Assembly (NCBI RefSeq): GCF_020329505.1 | Contig: NZ_JAGKJJ010000002.1 | Coordinates: forward strand, 372,001 to 436,000 | Length of the DNA stretch: 64,000 bases | Reading direction: 5' to 3' | Source: Bradyrhizobium semiaridum | GTDB taxonomy: Bacteria; Pseudomonadota; Alphaproteobacteria; Rhizobiales; Xanthobacteraceae | In this document: piece after piece, positions 63,505-64,000 of the stretch | How the letters are laid out: every line of letters begins with the position of its first letter | Position numbering within the stretch: the stretch's first letter is position 1 | Translations under genes and position numbers: made by a program | Notes under the pieces: model-generated | The model's input: the letters and a program-made list of their open reading frames with translations, nothing else | Databases searched by the model: none | Told to the model about the DNA's origin: nothing

Positions 63505-64000
63505 TCATTTCAGCTTTAGCCCGACCACCCGCACCAGGCCGTCCGGCATCTGCCGGTAGCCTTCGAGCTTGCTGGTGTGCGCAATCAAGAGCTTCCGGTG
63601 ATAGAGGTAGATGATTGGCTCGTCGTTGAGCAGGATCCTGGTCAGCTTCTCGTAGATCGCCTTGCGCTCGGAGGGATCAGCGGTGAGACGTCCATCTTCC
63701 ATCAGCTTGTCGGCTTCCGGATTTGAATAGCCGCCGTCGTTCTGCGGCGCCTTGCTGTGCATGAAGATGTAGGAATTGCCGTCGGGATCGATCCGGCCGC
63801 TCCAGTTGATCTCGAATACCTGGAATTCACCGGCCTGCGCCTGCTTGAAGGTGGTCGCGAACTCGACCACGCGGATCTTGATGTCGAAGCCCGCTTCGGC
63901 CGCCATCGACTGGACGACCTGGGCGACCGCCTCATATTCCGGTCCCTTCGGCACCATGTAGTCGACCGTGACCGGCAGCGGGACGCCGGCTTCCTTCAGG
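63505..64000 (-). CDS. Peptide ABC transporter substrate-binding protein, C-terminal part
   Basis: The visible 164 residues are the C-terminal third of an SBP_bac_5 (DppA-type) protein. The reading frame continues past the right edge, so the start is outside the window. Visible motifs are VQSMAAEAGFDIKIRVVEFATTFKQAQAGEFQVFEINW, DPDGNSYIFMHS and a SNPEADKLMEDGR region followed by ERKAIYEKLTRILLNDEPIIYLYHRKLLIAHT, all typical of the family. It leads the minus-strand run with DppB and DppC. Confidence 0.92.
   Translation of the reverse strand, partial: LKEAGVPLPVTVDYMVPKGPEYEAVAQVVQSMAAEAGFDIKIRVVEFATTFKQAQAGEFQVFEINWSGRIDPDGNSYIFMHSKAPQNDGGYSNPEADKLMEDGRLTADPSERKAIYEKLTRILLNDEPIIYLYHRKLLIAHTSKLEGYRQMPDGLVRVVGLKLK

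Overview
The window looks like the chromosome of a Bradyrhizobium-type alphaproteobacterium. It is GC-rich throughout, carries many ABC and TRAP uptake systems and small-molecule catabolic genes, and its intergenic regions hold several families of paired inverted repeats of the kind common in that lineage. I saw no rRNA, tRNA, CRISPR array, transposase or phage gene. The organism call rests on gene style and remembered family resemblance, not on a search.

Nitrogen region (1-12.3 kb). The end of a nitrate-type ABC ATPase gene is followed by a two-component pair on the minus strand: a LuxR-type response regulator and a 1162-residue hybrid kinase. The kinase's N-terminal half is an NCS1 (purine/allantoin-type) permease joined through a cysteine cluster to histidine-kinase and receiver domains. 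Divergent from it run urtABCDE (urea/short-amide ABC importer), formamidase fmdA and a zinc-ribbon fmdB. The layout suggests that the permease-kinase senses urea, formamide or a related compound and controls its uptake and hydrolysis.

Mixed metabolic region (12.5-22 kb). This holds an aldo/keto reductase, an EamA exporter, a zinc alcohol dehydrogenase, an SDR, a DadA-like amino-acid oxidase, one polar-amino-acid permease with a convergent binding protein, PPK2, and an FAH-fold protein that seems to lack its metal-binding core. Then come about 1.2 kb of gene-free DNA packed with repeats and one highly structured element (22.7-22.8 kb).

Keto-acid and uronate region (23.2-36.2 kb). An Lrp/AsnC regulator faces an AceE-like E1 enzyme across a palindromic site, followed by an aldehyde dehydrogenase. 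Next is a hexuronate oxidation locus: SMP-30 lactonase, uronate dehydrogenase, a GntR regulator, an IlvD/EDD dehydratase and a DctPQM TRAP importer. Repeated ATTGWCAAT sites in front of the dehydratase and dctP probably mark the GntR regulon.

Region 36.3-51.5 kb. This contains a crotonase, a ferredoxin-reductase-type flavoprotein, two PfkB sugar kinases, a double VOC protein, and a TetR gene followed by an eight-gene plus-strand run: NMT1-type ABC importer (3 genes), enolase-superfamily protein, Gfo/Idh/MocA dehydrogenase, DUF993 protein, TIM-barrel isomerase and an LldD-like oxidase. The run reads as an uncharacterised polyol, sugar-acid or cyclitol pathway.

Region 51.5-64 kb. This contains ornithine aminotransferase, a cytochrome P450, a two-subunit ThDP decarboxylase of the sulfopyruvate/phosphonopyruvate type, a TetR-RND efflux operon ending in a clear intrinsic terminator, a CnbZ-like protein and part of a dipeptide/oligopeptide ABC operon that runs off the right edge.
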